Positions 1-9,943 are shown, numbered from the stretch's first letter. The stretch: 64,000 nucleotides of DNA from Pseudalgibacter alginicilyticus (GCF_001310225.1 NZ_CP012898.1:186001-250000), one strand, 5' to 3'. Notes: generated by a model not told the origin, from the sequence alone. Program-made: numbers and translations.

Positions 1-1
1 C

Positions 2-154
2 TACGTTATGTTATATAATAAAACCAATAAAAAACTTTTAAAAAGAAATTACAACCATTTACATTTTCAAGACGGTCCAAATAAAGCGAATGAACGCCGA
101 ATAAAAGGACTTACTTTTTTAAATGGTAAGCCAAAACAATATAATTTTAAATGA
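2..154 (+). CDS. 3' end of an unidentified protein upstream of parC (partial)
   Basis: An uninterrupted reading frame enters from the left edge and stops with TGA at 152-154, so only the last 50 residues are visible. The stop overlaps the parC start in an ATGA arrangement, which suggests translational coupling within one operon. The visible tail is basic and rich in Asn and Lys, and ends in a short Asn-Gly-Lys-Pro segment. No domain can be recognised from so little sequence. In relatives a small conserved protein often lies between parE and parC, so this could be that gene, but that is inference. Confidence 0.55.
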   Translation, partial: YVMLYNKTNKKLLKRNYNHLHFQDGPNKANERRIKGLTFLNGKPKQYNFK

Positions 155-2838
155 CAGGAGATTTAAACGACGATTTATTAAACGAACAACAAGATGAGCC
201 CCAAGAAACCATTACCAGAATTTCTGGTATGTATAAAGATTGGTTTTTAGATTATGCTTCATATGTAATTCTAGAGCGTGCCGTACCAGCTATTGAAGAT
301 GGTTTTAAGCCAGTGCAACGTCGAATAATGCATTCTATGAAGGACTTGGATGATGGACGTTACAATAAAGTAGCCAATATTGTTGGACACACTATGCAGT
401 ACCATCCACATGGCGATGCCAGTATTGCGGATGCCATGGTGCAAATTGGTCAAAAAGATTTATTGATAGATACTCAAGGAAACTGGGGAAATATTTTAAC
501 AGGCGATAGAGCTGCAGCATCCCGATATATTGAGGCTCGTATTTCTAAATTTGGATTGGATGTGGTTTTCAATCCCAAAATTACAGAATGGCAAGCTAGT
601 TATGATGGCCGACGTAAAGAGCCAGTAAATTTACCTGTTATGTTTCCTTTGTTGTTGGCTCAGGGCGGAGAAGGAATTGCTGTAGGGCTTTCAACCAAAA
701 TATTACCACATAACTTTATTGAGCTTATTGACGCTTCTATAAAGCATCTAAAAGGAAAACGGTTTACTTTATTTCCTGATTTTCCAACAGGAGGTATTGC
801 AGATTGTTCAGACTATAATGATGGTTTAAGGGGGGGGAAAGTAAGAGTGAGAGCTAAAATTTCTCAGTTGGATAAAAGTACTTTGGTTATCTCCGAAATT
901 CCTTTTGCTACCACAACATCTTCTTTAATTGATTCTATATTAAAAGCAAATGATAAAGGTAAAATAAAAGTAAAAAAGATAGAAGATAATACAGCTGCCG
1001 AAGTTGAAATTTTAGTGCATTTACCTTCTGGATTATCTCCTGATAAAACTATTGATGCTTTGTATGCCTTTACAAGTTGCGAATCGTCTATTTCGCCTTT
1101 AGGATGTGTTATAGAAGATAATAAACCTCTGTTTATTGGCGTGTCAGAAATGTTACGTCGCTCTACTGATAATACTGTAGATTTATTAAGACAAGAATTA
1201 GAAATCAAACTAAATGAGTTTGAAGAACAGTGGCACTTTGCAAGCTTAGAACGCATTTTTATTGAAAATAGAATTTATCGAGATATTGAAGAAGAAGAGA
1301 CTTGGGAAGGTGTTATAGGTGCCATTGATAAAGGTCTTCAACCACATATTAAACATTTAAAACGACCTGTTAATGAAGAAGATATTGTAAGGTTAACAGA
1401 AATTAGAATCAAGCGTATTTCTAAATTTGATATTGATAAAGCTCAGCAAAAAATAGACGCTTTAGAAGATCAAATAGCCGAAGTAAAACATCATTTAGCA
1501 AATTTAATTGATTATGCCATTGCATATTTTACTAGATTAAAAAAGGATTATGGTGAAGGTCGTGAGCGTAAAACTGAACTCAGAGCTTTTGACGATGTTG
1601 ATGCTACAAAAGTGGTTATAAGAAACACCAAACTTTACGTAAATCGAGAAGAAGGCTTTATAGGTACGTCGCTCAGAAGAGATGAGTATGTTTGCGATTG
1701 TAGTGATATTGACGATATTATTGTTTTTACCCGAGAAGGAAAAATGATGGTAACCAAGGTCGATACAAAAACCTTTATAGGGAAAGATATAATTCATGTT
1801 GCCGTTTTCAAAAAGAAAGACAAGCGTACCATTTATAACATGATTTATCGTGATGGAAAATCGGGACCCTCATACATCAAGCGTTTTGCAGTGACAGCTA
1901 CAACTCGAGACAGAGAATATGATTTAACTAATGGAAATAAACAATCTACTGTTTTATATTTTACAGCAAACCCTAACGGAGAAGCTGAGGTTGTTACTAT
2001 ATTACTTCGTCAAGCCGGAAGCATTAAAAAATTGAAATGGGATATTGATTTTTCCGATATTCTTATAAAAGGACGTGTATCAAAAGGTAATTTAGTAACT
2101 AAGTACAGGGTTAAAAAAGTTGAATTAAAAGAAAAAGGGATTTCTACTTTAAAGCCAAGACGTATTTGGTTTGATGATACGGTTCAAAGACTAAATGTTG
2201 ACGGTAGAGGTGAACTTATAGGCGAATTTAGAGGAGAAGATCGTCTTTTAATTATAACCCAGTCTGGTAATATTAAAACTATTTTGCCTGAATTAACAGC
2301 TCATTTTGAAGATGATATGATTGTACTCGAAAAATGGATACCTAAAAAACCTATTTCGGCAGTTTATTTTGATGGTGAAAAGGAACGTTATTTTGTAAAA
2401 CGGTTTTTAATTGAAAATGAAAATAAGGAGGAAACCTTTATAACTGAACACGAAAAATCTCAATTAGAAATTGTTTCTACTGATTGGAAACCTATGGCTG
2501 AAATTGTTTTTGGAAAAGAACGCGGTAAGGATCAAAAAGAAAATCAGCAAATAAATCTTGAAGAATTTATTGCTGTAAAGGGTATAAAGGCTATTGGTAA
2601 TACGCTAACAACTCTTAAAGTTAAGCAAATTAATTTATTAGAACCTCTTCCTTATGAGTCTCCAGAAGAAGTACATGCTGATGATTTAGATGTGGTTGAT
2701 GAAACAGAAGTATCTTCAGAAAATTCAAAAAACAATAATTCTGGAGTCAACGAAAATACAAGTTCTAAACCATCAAATAGTAAAGATGATTCTGATATTT
2801 CAGGTAAGGATGATAAAGGGCAAACAACCTTGTTTTAA
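151..2838 (+). CDS. parC: DNA topoisomerase IV subunit A (ParC/GyrA family)
   Basis: This is the breakage-reunion subunit of the type IIA topoisomerase that unlinks daughter chromosomes, working as A2B2 with ParE. The 895-residue protein has the winged-helix/tower module in its first half. The catalytic tyrosine is Tyr126 in the AAASRYIEAR motif, and the quinolone-pocket segment HPHGDASIAD starts near residue 85, with Ala where E. coli GyrA has Ser83. The C-terminal half carries beta-pinwheel-like repeats without an obvious GyrA box, which favours ParC over GyrA. It ends in an acidic, Ser/Asn-rich low-complexity tail of about 60 residues. The ATG overlaps the stop of the upstream gene. ParE is not in the window. 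Confidence 0.93.
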   Translation: MTGDLNDDLLNEQQDEPQETITRISGMYKDWFLDYASYVILERAVPAIEDGFKPVQRRIMHSMKDLDDGRYNKVANIVGHTMQYHPHGDASIADAMVQIGQKDLLIDTQGNWGNILTGDRAAASRYIEARISKFGLDVVFNPKITEWQASYDGRRKEPVNLPVMFPLLLAQGGEGIAVGLSTKILPHNFIELIDASIKHLKGKRFTLFPDFPTGGIADCSDYNDGLRGGKVRVRAKISQLDKSTLVISEIPFATTTSSLIDSILKANDKGKIKVKKIEDNTAAEVEILVHLPSGLSPDKTIDALYAFTSCESSISPLGCVIEDNKPLFIGVSEMLRRSTDNTVDLLRQELEIKLNEFEEQWHFASLERIFIENRIYRDIEEEETWEGVIGAIDKGLQPHIKHLKRPVNEEDIVRLTEIRIKRISKFDIDKAQQKIDALEDQIAEVKHHLANLIDYAIAYFTRLKKDYGEGRERKTELRAFDDVDATKVVIRNTKLYVNREEGFIGTSLRRDEYVCDCSDIDDIIVFTREGKMMVTKVDTKTFIGKDIIHVAVFKKKDKRTIYNMIYRDGKSGPSYIKRFAVTATTRDREYDLTNGNKQSTVLYFTANPNGEAEVVTILLRQAGSIKKLKWDIDFSDILIKGRVSKGNLVTKYRVKKVELKEKGISTLKPRRIWFDDTVQRLNVDGRGELIGEFRGEDRLLIITQSGNIKTILPELTAHFEDDMIVLEKWIPKKPISAVYFDGEKERYFVKRFLIENENKEETFITEHEKSQLEIVSTDWKPMAEIVFGKERGKDQKENQQINLEEFIAVKGIKAIGNTLTTLKVKQINLLEPLPYESPEEVHADDLDVVDETEVSSENSKNNNSGVNENTSSKPSNSKDDSDISGKDDKGQTTLF

Positions 2839-2936
2839 GATTTAGTGACTAAAAAACATCATTTAATGTTGATAGTTTGACTTGTGTTGGTATTCATATC
2901 ATCCATTCTAAAATAAACACATAAACATTGCCATAT

Positions 2937-4712
2937 ATGACTGAAACAAAAACAAAATATTTGTTCTTTACGGGAAAAGGAGGCGTTGGAAAAACCTCGC
3001 TTGCTTGTGCAACGGCTGTTAAAATGGCTGATGCAGGGAACGTTGTATTACTTGTTAGTACCGACCCTGCATCCAACCTAAAAGATGTACTAGAAAGTTC
3101 TGTGAATGAAAGTATAAATTCTATTAAAGGACTAGACAATTTGTTTGCAATTAATATCAACCCTGAAAATTCTGCCGAAGCATATCGCAATCGAGCAACT
3201 CAACCCCTTGAGGGCTTCCGTACAAAAGAAGAAATAGATAAAATTAGGGAAGATCTTTCAGGTGCATGTACTACTGAAATAGCCTCTTTCGATGAATTTT
3301 CTCGGTTTGTTTCTAACGAATATGATGGAACTAAATTTGATATAATTATTTTTGACACAGCACCAACTGGCCATACATTAAGATTGCTTGAATTACCTGC
3401 TGCATGGTCAAGTTTTACAGAAGAAAACCCAGATGGAGCTTCTTGTATTGGGCCAACATCAGCATTAAAAAGTGGAAAAAAAAGATATCAGAGTGTAGTA
3501 CAGAAACTTAGAGACTCTAGCTTGACAAGTTTTTATATTGTAGCAAGAGCAGATGAAGTTTCTTTAAAAGAGGCATCAAGGACAAGCCAGGAATTGAGGG
3601 AACTTGGAATGAATAATCAACTATTACATATCAATGGTGTCTTTAAATCTGTTAACAAAGATGATCAATTTGCTAATAAGATTGAAAGGATGAGTGATGC
3701 GCAACTCAATTCTATACCTGAAAATTTAAAACCCTTAACAATAACGATATTTCCTCTTTTACCTTATAATATTTTGGGAATCAGTAAACTTCGTTCATTA
3801 TTTGATTCTGAATTTCAAAAATCAATTTCAGAAAACATGATTTTCAAAACGGAACTAACTGGTCAGACATTAGAAGGAATCGAAAGGTTAACAGACGAAC
3901 TTTGTGAAAATGAGCAACACGGGCTTATTATGACAATGGGTAAGGGAGGAGTTGGAAAAACCATAGCAGCGTCCGCTATTGCGGTTTTACTTGCCAAAAA
4001 AGGTTTAGAGGTTCTTTTAACAACTACCGATCCTGCTGCGCACATACAGGGATTTATCCAGCAATTGGGAGAACTTCCCCCAACATTGACAGTGGAACGG
4101 ATAGATCCTAAAGCTGAAACACAGAAATATATTGAAAAGGTTTTGAATCATAAAGGCCAAGGTCAGTCTGAAGAAGCAAAAAAGTTGATATTGGAGGATT
4201 TAAAGTCTCCCTGCACAGAAGAGGTTGCTGTTTTTCACGCCTTCTCAAAAGCAATCAGTAAATCAAAAAGAAAGTTTGTGGTTATGGACACTGCGCCTAC
4301 TGGACATACTTTGTTATTATTGGATACAGCAGGAAGCTATCATCGAGATATTATGAGGAATAATTTAAATAAGGGTAGACTTCGCACTCCATACATGGCT
4401 TTGCAAGACAATAAATTATCAAAAATAATTTTGGTTTCTTTACCCGAAACAACTCCAATGCGCGAAGCTGGGGCGTTGCAAGATGATTTAAAAAGAGCAG
4501 GTATTACACCATATGCCTGGTTAATAAACCAAAGTCTATCAGTACTATCAGGTTTAATGGATCCGTTACTTAAAAATAGAGCTAATGCTGAAACAAAAGT
4601 TATTGATACAATTAAATCTTCTTACTCTAAAAGAGTCTTTGGTATTCCGTTTATTGCAGAAAAAAGATTATTACCTACACTTTTAAATAGTCACTTAGAA
4701 GAAAGTAAATAA
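2937..4712 (+). CDS. arsA: ArsA-type two-domain ATPase (arsenite-transport ATPase family)
   Basis: This is a duplicated P-loop ATPase of the ArsA/GET3 group. Each half carries a deviant Walker A, GKGGVGKTS near residue 13 and GKGGVGKTI near residue 336, and a signature DTAPTGHTL motif. Cysteines at about 111, 170 and 426 match the spacing of the three arsenite-binding cysteines of E. coli ArsA (113, 172, 422), so metalloid sensing looks possible. There is no arsB, arsD or arsR nearby, so it is an orphan by context; a GET3-like or other role is an alternative. I chose ATG 2937; a TTG at 2928 would add three residues. It stands alone, convergent with miaA. Confidence 0.85.
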   Translation: MTETKTKYLFFTGKGGVGKTSLACATAVKMADAGNVVLLVSTDPASNLKDVLESSVNESINSIKGLDNLFAININPENSAEAYRNRATQPLEGFRTKEEIDKIREDLSGACTTEIASFDEFSRFVSNEYDGTKFDIIIFDTAPTGHTLRLLELPAAWSSFTEENPDGASCIGPTSALKSGKKRYQSVVQKLRDSSLTSFYIVARADEVSLKEASRTSQELRELGMNNQLLHINGVFKSVNKDDQFANKIERMSDAQLNSIPENLKPLTITIFPLLPYNILGISKLRSLFDSEFQKSISENMIFKTELTGQTLEGIERLTDELCENEQHGLIMTMGKGGVGKTIAASAIAVLLAKKGLEVLLTTTDPAAHIQGFIQQLGELPPTLTVERIDPKAETQKYIEKVLNHKGQGQSEEAKKLILEDLKSPCTEEVAVFHAFSKAISKSKRKFVVMDTAPTGHTLLLLDTAGSYHRDIMRNNLNKGRLRTPYMALQDNKLSKIILVSLPETTPMREAGALQDDLKRAGITPYAWLINQSLSVLSGLMDPLLKNRANAETKVIDTIKSSYSKRVFGIPFIAEKRLLPTLLNSHLEESK

Positions 4713-4895
4713 GTATGTATAAGTATGACAGAAGTTAATCATTGAAATGAAAACGCCCTGACCAGATGAATTTTATTTCAACTAAACAATTTCAAATAGA
4801 ACGCAGTTAGTAAAGCAACTAAAAAACTATCAAACAATAAACTTTAAAAAGATTCCGTGCCTCATGAGGTAATATCATACTAAATATTTTGTCTT

Positions 4896-5819
4896 TCAGG
4901 CAAGTTCGTTGTTGTCTATTTGTTTTTTTACGGATAAAAAAATAGTTTCAAGAGGTGTTTTATAGTCGAACCATAAAGTTTGCTCATTTTTTTTAAACCA
5001 TGTTAATTGCCTTTTTGCAAAACGTCGAGTATTTTTCTTTATTTCTGAAATAGCAAATTCAAGTGTCCATTCGCCTTCTAAATATTTGAACAATTCTTTG
5101 TATCCAACAGTATTTAAGGCATTTAAGTGTTTGTATGGTAGTAGTTTTTTTACTTCATCTAATAGGCCTTCATTCATCATCATGTTAACACGTTGATTGA
5201 TTCGATTATAAATAATTTCTCTTTCGGCAGTTAAGCCTATAGAAATAGTCTTAAAATTTCTTTCAAGTTTTCCTTTGTTTAAAAAGGAGGTGTAGGTTTT
5301 CCCGCTTCCTAAACAAATTTCTAAAGCACGAATAACACGATGTGGGTTATCAATGGAAATTGAATTATAAGCTTTAAGGTCTAATTTTTTTAGTTGTTCC
5401 TGTAAATAAATGAGTCCTTTAGTTTCCAATTTATTGTTTAAATCTTCTCTAATTTTTTTATCTATCTCAGGAAAATCATCTAAACCTTTTACAACTGCGT
5501 TCACATATAAACCTGAACCGCCAACCATGATAAGTACATCATTAGATTCAAAAAGTAATTGCAAGGTTTGCAAGGCTTCTTTTTCAAAAGTACCAACATT
5601 GTAATTATCCTCAATAGATTTATGATGTATAAAATGGTGTTTAGCAGCAGCTAATTCATCAGAAGTAGGTGCTGCAGTACCAATTTGCATTTCTTTGAAA
5701 AATTGCCTTGAATCAGCAGATATTATTTCGGAATTAAAATACTTGGCAAGTTGAATACTTAATGTTGTTTTCCCAATTGCAGTAGGCCCCACAATGGAAA
5801 TAAGAATTTTATCAGGCAT
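4896..5819 (-). CDS. miaA: tRNA dimethylallyltransferase
   Basis: MiaA transfers a dimethylallyl group from DMAPP to N6 of A37 in tRNAs that read UNN codons, the first step of ms2i6A synthesis. The 307-residue protein has the P-loop GPTAIGKTTL at residues 11-20 and the DSRQF motif at 36-40, followed by the substrate-contacting GGSGLY motif. The length is normal for the family. The start overlaps the last 8 bases of the upstream channel gene on the same strand, so the two are probably cotranscribed and translationally coupled. Confidence 0.95.
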   Translation of the reverse strand: MPDKILISIVGPTAIGKTTLSIQLAKYFNSEIISADSRQFFKEMQIGTAAPTSDELAAAKHHFIHHKSIEDNYNVGTFEKEALQTLQLLFESNDVLIMVGGSGLYVNAVVKGLDDFPEIDKKIREDLNNKLETKGLIYLQEQLKKLDLKAYNSISIDNPHRVIRALEICLGSGKTYTSFLNKGKLERNFKTISIGLTAEREIIYNRINQRVNMMMNEGLLDEVKKLLPYKHLNALNTVGYKELFKYLEGEWTLEFAISEIKKNTRRFAKRQLTWFKKNEQTLWFDYKTPLETIFLSVKKQIDNNELA

Positions 5820-6648
5820 TATTTTTTAATTTATTTCCACATTTACGACAGTAGGAAGCATCGCTTAAAATAATATCTGCACCACAGTTTTCACAGGAAC
5901 TGTTTGTTAAATTTGGAGTTTTTTCTTTTGTAGAAGCAAATTCGGCAGAAACAATTCCAGTTGGTACAGCAATAATTCCATAACCAATTATCATAATAAT
6001 GGTAGCTAATATTTGCCCAATGGTTGTTTGTGGCGTAATATCTCCAAAACCTACTGTTGTGAGTGTAACAATACACCAATAAATACTTTGTGGAATGCTT
6101 TTAAAACCATTTTCGGGTCCTTCAATGAGATACATGATGGTTCCTAAAATTATGGAAACTATAAACACAAAGAATATAAAAATAAAAATTTTTGAACGAC
6201 TGTTTTTTAATGCTCTTATTAGGTTGTTTGATTCTCCAACAAATCGTATTAGTTTTAAAATTCTAAAAACTCTCAAAAGTCTTAAAGCTCTAAATACTGA
6301 TAAAAAATGCGTATCTAATATGAAAAAAGAGATGTATTTAGGAAGCGTGGAGAGTAAATCGACAACACCATAAAAACTAAAGATGTATTTTTTAGGTTTA
6401 CTAACGCAGATAATTCTTAAAATATATTCTATAGTAAATAAAATGGTGATAATCCATTCTGAAATGTTAAAGAAATCATGGTACTTGTCATCAAACGATC
6501 TTACGCTTTCTAACAAAACAATAATAATACTATAAACAATGGCTATTAAAAGCGTAATATCAAATAGCTTACCAGCAGGTGTGTGGGTACCATAAATAAC
6601 TTCGTGTAATTTTGAACGCCAATTGCTTAAAATATTTGATGAATCCAT
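5812..6648 (-). CDS. Voltage-gated K+ channel-like ion transporter with C-terminal zinc ribbon
   Basis: This is a six-helix inner-membrane channel of 278 residues. S1 lies near 28-47 and S2 near 63-81. S4 near 119-136 carries arginines and lysines at regular spacing (RALRLLRVFRILKLIRF). The potassium selectivity filter TTVGFGD is at 197-203, followed by S6. The cytoplasmic tail ends in a CxxC-x11-CxxC zinc ribbon (Cys252, 255, 267, 270), an unusual addition. It overlaps miaA by 8 bases. Potassium selectivity follows from the filter; gating by voltage is inferred from S4. The divergent spacer upstream suggests its own promoter. Confidence 0.85.
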   Translation of the reverse strand: MDSSNILSNWRSKLHEVIYGTHTPAGKLFDITLLIAIVYSIIIVLLESVRSFDDKYHDFFNISEWIITILFTIEYILRIICVSKPKKYIFSFYGVVDLLSTLPKYISFFILDTHFLSVFRALRLLRVFRILKLIRFVGESNNLIRALKNSRSKIFIFIFFVFIVSIILGTIMYLIEGPENGFKSIPQSIYWCIVTLTTVGFGDITPQTTIGQILATIIMIIGYGIIAVPTGIVSAEFASTKEKTPNLTNSSCENCGADIILSDASYCRKCGNKLKNNA

Positions 6649-7018
6649 AATGGAACAAAAATAAGAAAAGAAAGCTAGTAGTACTTCTTTTTCAATAGTA
6701 TTAACGAATTGTTTTTTATTTCAATGATTTTTTGTGAATTTGTTTATTTGGCAAAAATAATAAGAAAAATGTTTTATTAATATTGTTTACAATTGGGCTA
6801 TAAAGTTTCAATTGCAAAAAAAATCTATGTTTTGTGATAAGGGAAAAACAATAAAATAGTTTTTCAATAAGTATAATTAATATAAAATATATTGTATTTT
6901 ATTTCGGTTTTCGTCGATAAAAAATGCATTTAAAAAGATGTTTTTTTTGATAAAAAGTCTTTAAAAATTAGCGAAAAGACATATTATTGAGCTCTATTAA
7001 TTTAACCTAATTTATATT
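6649..7018. other. Divergent AT-rich intergenic region
   Basis: This 370-base spacer separates the leftward channel gene from the rightward broken propeller gene. It must contain both promoters but is so AT-rich that no single TAnnTTTG element stands out. I see no RNA gene, convincing hairpin or small ORF. Confidence 0.5.
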
Positions 7019-7840
7019 ATGAAGAACTTTTACAATTACATTGCTTTTATTGTTTTTTTAGTAATTACTAACGTTGCATTTGGACAAATTACAGATGTGG
7101 TTACAGGATTGAGTCAGCCTATAGGAATTACTGCTTGATGGTAATGACCTCTATGTTTCAGAGCACAGTTCTGGAGAAATCTTAAAAATTGACATTACAG
7201 CACTTTACCCAGCTCCTGTAACTATGGTGGTTAGTGGTCTGTACCAACCAAGGGGAATGTTGCTTAATGGAGACGATTTGTATATTTCTGAGTTAGATGA
7301 GGTAAAATATCAAAGATAGATATTACCGACCTCACACTAACTCTGACAACTGTTGCTACTGGATTAAATCAGCCTGTTGATTTGGTGCTTGGTGGTAATG
7401 ATTTATATATTGCAGTATCCACTGGGAAAAAAATATCTAAAATTGATATTACTGATCCTATACCAACCACAGCTACTGAATTTATTTCGGGTTTTACTGG
7501 GAGACCATATGGTTTGTTGTTACATGGTAATGATTTATACGTTTCAGAGTTTAGTAGTGGGGATTTATCAAAAATAGATATTGCAGCACCATCTCCAACA
7601 TTAACAACTGTTTCTTTATCGCTTATTGTTAGTATGTACCCAAACCCTGCCGATGGTTATGTTAAAACTTTAGGTGTGACTGAAGCGGTAAACTTTAAAA
7701 TTTTTAATGTACTTGGGGTTGAAATATTTAGTGGAAAAATTTCTGATAGTCAACAGATAGATACAAAAATATTGACCCAAGGTATATATTATCTTGAATT
7801 GGAAAATATAAAAACCATGAGATTCATCAAAAAAAAATAG
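7019..7840 (+). pseudogene. Secreted beta-propeller-like repeat protein with T9SS sorting tail, two frameshifts
   Basis: ATG 7019 opens a signal peptide (MKNFYNYIAFIVFLVITNVA) and the first repeat, but the frame stops at 7136-7138. The protein clearly continues one base out of frame from 7137 (DGNDLYVSEH), then returns to the original frame near 7300 and runs to TAA at 7838-7840. One extra base near 7136 and one missing base near 7300 restore about 270 residues. These contain four repeats of about 50-55 residues with a GNDLY...SKIDIT pattern, resembling NHL/YVTN-type propeller blades. The C terminus is a T9SS type A sorting domain (YPNPADGYV, ending FIKKK). Neither shift is in a homopolymer longer than two. 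It is either a recent pseudogene or carries two sequencing errors. Confidence 0.75.
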
Positions 7841-7879
7841 ATTTTGATGGATATATTATTTTGAAATACAAACTAACCT

Positions 7880-7909
7880 AACCCCTATAGTTTATCAATG
7901 GGGGTTTTT
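7880..7909. terminator. Intrinsic terminator between convergent genes
   Basis: An AACCCC arm (7880-7885) pairs with GGGGTT (7901-7906) around a 15-base loop, followed by a T run. It lies between the stop of the broken propeller gene and the stop of the leftward DUF3857 gene, so it mainly serves the plus strand. Confidence 0.6.
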
Positions 7910-7933
7910 CAATATATCAAAAAAAACAGAAAA

Positions 7934-9895
7934 CTACTTCTTCTTTAATAGTATAAGAGAATTATTCTGTATATCTACAATTTTACTCATAAACTCTTTT
8001 AAATAGGGGTAGTACTCTATCTCGTAAATTGGTTCTTTAAAATCTATTCGTAATGATATATTTATAGTGTTATTTAAAACAGCAGTAGAAAAAAATAATT
8101 GCCCTTTATCATTCGGGAGTTTTAAAAATATATTTTCAGGTTTTTCTAATACCACATAGTCATCTCCCAAATCAATGCTGAAAATATAGTTGTAATAATC
8201 TTTAAATCCAAAATCTATAGGATAAGTTCTTTCTTGAAGTTTAAATGGGTTCTCTTTAAAAAATTTTACAAAAAAAGGATTTAAATAAATGTTACTTCCT
8301 GCTTTTTCAGAAGTGTATTGAATATTATAACTTTCTGTAAAGCTACTATTTTTTTTATCTTTATTATTAACAATATGATTTGTTATTTCTGTGTTAGGAA
8401 ATCTATTTTTTAAGTTTTTTACATAAGATTCGTTGTTGGAATAATATGATTTTTTTGAAGAAAGCGCATGGTATCCTGTTCTATGTGATTCAACAGTTCC
8501 TTGTATAATATCTTGTTTTGAATCTAAATTTAACTGGACCTTATATAAAACTGATGAAGGTTTTTCAGCGTTTATGGCTATCCATTTACTGCCATTTTTA
8601 AAATCAAGCAAACGCCCATCTTTGTTTAAACATCTAAAAGGAAGTTGTCCAAAATTTAAATAAGGATCTGTGGCATCTAATAAATATGTTTTATTATTAA
8701 TAGTGGCCTGAACAATTAAGTAGTTGAAATCAGAAATAACAGGGAAAATTTTTGTTGGAAATCCGTTACTTCTCGTAGATATAAGTACTGGTTTTACATC
8801 TATTTTAGAAGCTTTTAACAGATTGTGTAATAAAATATTTATGGATGAAACATTTCCCGATTTATTTTTAATTAAATCTTTAATCGTATGATCTTTAAAA
8901 ATATTATATTCTTCATTCCAAGTGAAATTATCTTGCACATAATGATAAATAATTTCAGCCTTTTTTAAAGTGTTTGGCTCACTTAAAATTTGATTGTTAA
9001 AAAAATCTTCTTTATTAACAGATTTTGATAATTGCCTTCCAATACTTAGTTCAGCTTTTAATTCATCATCAACACTTTCCCAAGTTTTAGTATAGTCGTT
9101 TACCGTGCCATCAAAGCCTCTAAATGTTTTTAATTCATATTCTACCCGTGCAAGGTAATTGTATTTATTAGTTATATAATCTTCTTCAATAAAAGCAGGT
9201 ATGTCTTTCATAGCAAAATGATTTATGCTGCAATCTGCAGAGGCTCCATTAGGACCCTCTAGACAATTTTTTTTTAAATTAGAAGTATTAGTATCAAGAG
9301 CTTTGTATCCAACTAATTTTATGTTATATACCCAATTTCCAGGAATGCTTGTTTTGTAATCGCTATATAATGTTGGAATATCATCTTGGAAATTCCAACC
9401 CTTGTATTTAAACATAAAAGGGGTGTCAAGTTTGTAACTGTAGGTAATGACAGATCCTTCTTTTATATTGGGTAATGTAAATTTTACTAATGTATAATTT
9501 TCGTTATATTCTTCTTTGTAGATGTGCTCTTTTTCTAATTGCGTTTTTATTACTTTTCCATTTAATTTATTATAAGTTGTAGCTAAAATATGTTCAATAT
9601 CTTCAGTAATATTTTTGTTTTTATATAAGTAAACAGAAACTGTAGCTTTATCAAACCCTTCCTTATTAAGGATTTTAATTTTGCGTTTTATTTCTGTATG
9701 AAGCTTGTAATCAGATTGGTCTACATAACTATTTCCTTCTTCATAAATTACCAAGGCATTGGCTGTAGAATCTTTATCAAATGTATTGGTTTCAATATCT
9801 GCTAATGTTACGGAATAGGAATTTGAATTGAATTTTGATTGAGAATAAGTGTAAATACAGGGGAGTAGAAACAAAATGAAAATTACTTTTTTCAT
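7934..9895 (-). CDS. Secreted DUF3857 / transglutaminase-like protein
   Basis: The protein has 653 residues with a cleavable signal peptide (about 1-18, ending SQS), a DUF3857 beta-rich N-terminal half and a transglutaminase-like core around 300-430. The core aligns with the usual fold, but the nucleophile region reads KSGNVSSIN with no cysteine, and the usual FNHVI histidine is a tyrosine (FNYLIV); an LLDATDP aspartate remains. It is therefore probably non-catalytic, as is common for this Bacteroidetes family. The biological role is unknown. It is transcribed alone, toward the terminator near 7890. Confidence 0.75.
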   Translation of the reverse strand: MKKVIFILFLLPCIYTYSQSKFNSNSYSVTLADIETNTFDKDSTANALVIYEEGNSYVDQSDYKLHTEIKRKIKILNKEGFDKATVSVYLYKNKNITEDIEHILATTYNKLNGKVIKTQLEKEHIYKEEYNENYTLVKFTLPNIKEGSVITYSYKLDTPFMFKYKGWNFQDDIPTLYSDYKTSIPGNWVYNIKLVGYKALDTNTSNLKKNCLEGPNGASADCSINHFAMKDIPAFIEEDYITNKYNYLARVEYELKTFRGFDGTVNDYTKTWESVDDELKAELSIGRQLSKSVNKEDFFNNQILSEPNTLKKAEIIYHYVQDNFTWNEEYNIFKDHTIKDLIKNKSGNVSSINILLHNLLKASKIDVKPVLISTRSNGFPTKIFPVISDFNYLIVQATINNKTYLLDATDPYLNFGQLPFRCLNKDGRLLDFKNGSKWIAINAEKPSSVLYKVQLNLDSKQDIIQGTVESHRTGYHALSSKKSYYSNNESYVKNLKNRFPNTEITNHIVNNKDKKNSSFTESYNIQYTSEKAGSNIYLNPFFVKFFKENPFKLQERTYPIDFGFKDYYNYIFSIDLGDDYVVLEKPENIFLKLPNDKGQLFFSTAVLNNTINISLRIDFKEPIYEIEYYPYLKEFMSKIVDIQNNSLILLKKK

Positions 9896-9943
9896 ATAGA
9901 AAAATATTAAACACGCTATGTAAGAAATTTTTCTAAATTACGA

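Noticed and set aside
7019-7840. Phase variation or programmed frameshifting in the propeller-like gene
   Set aside because: There is no long homopolymer or simple repeat at either shift, and no slippery heptamer with a stimulatory hairpin that I can see.
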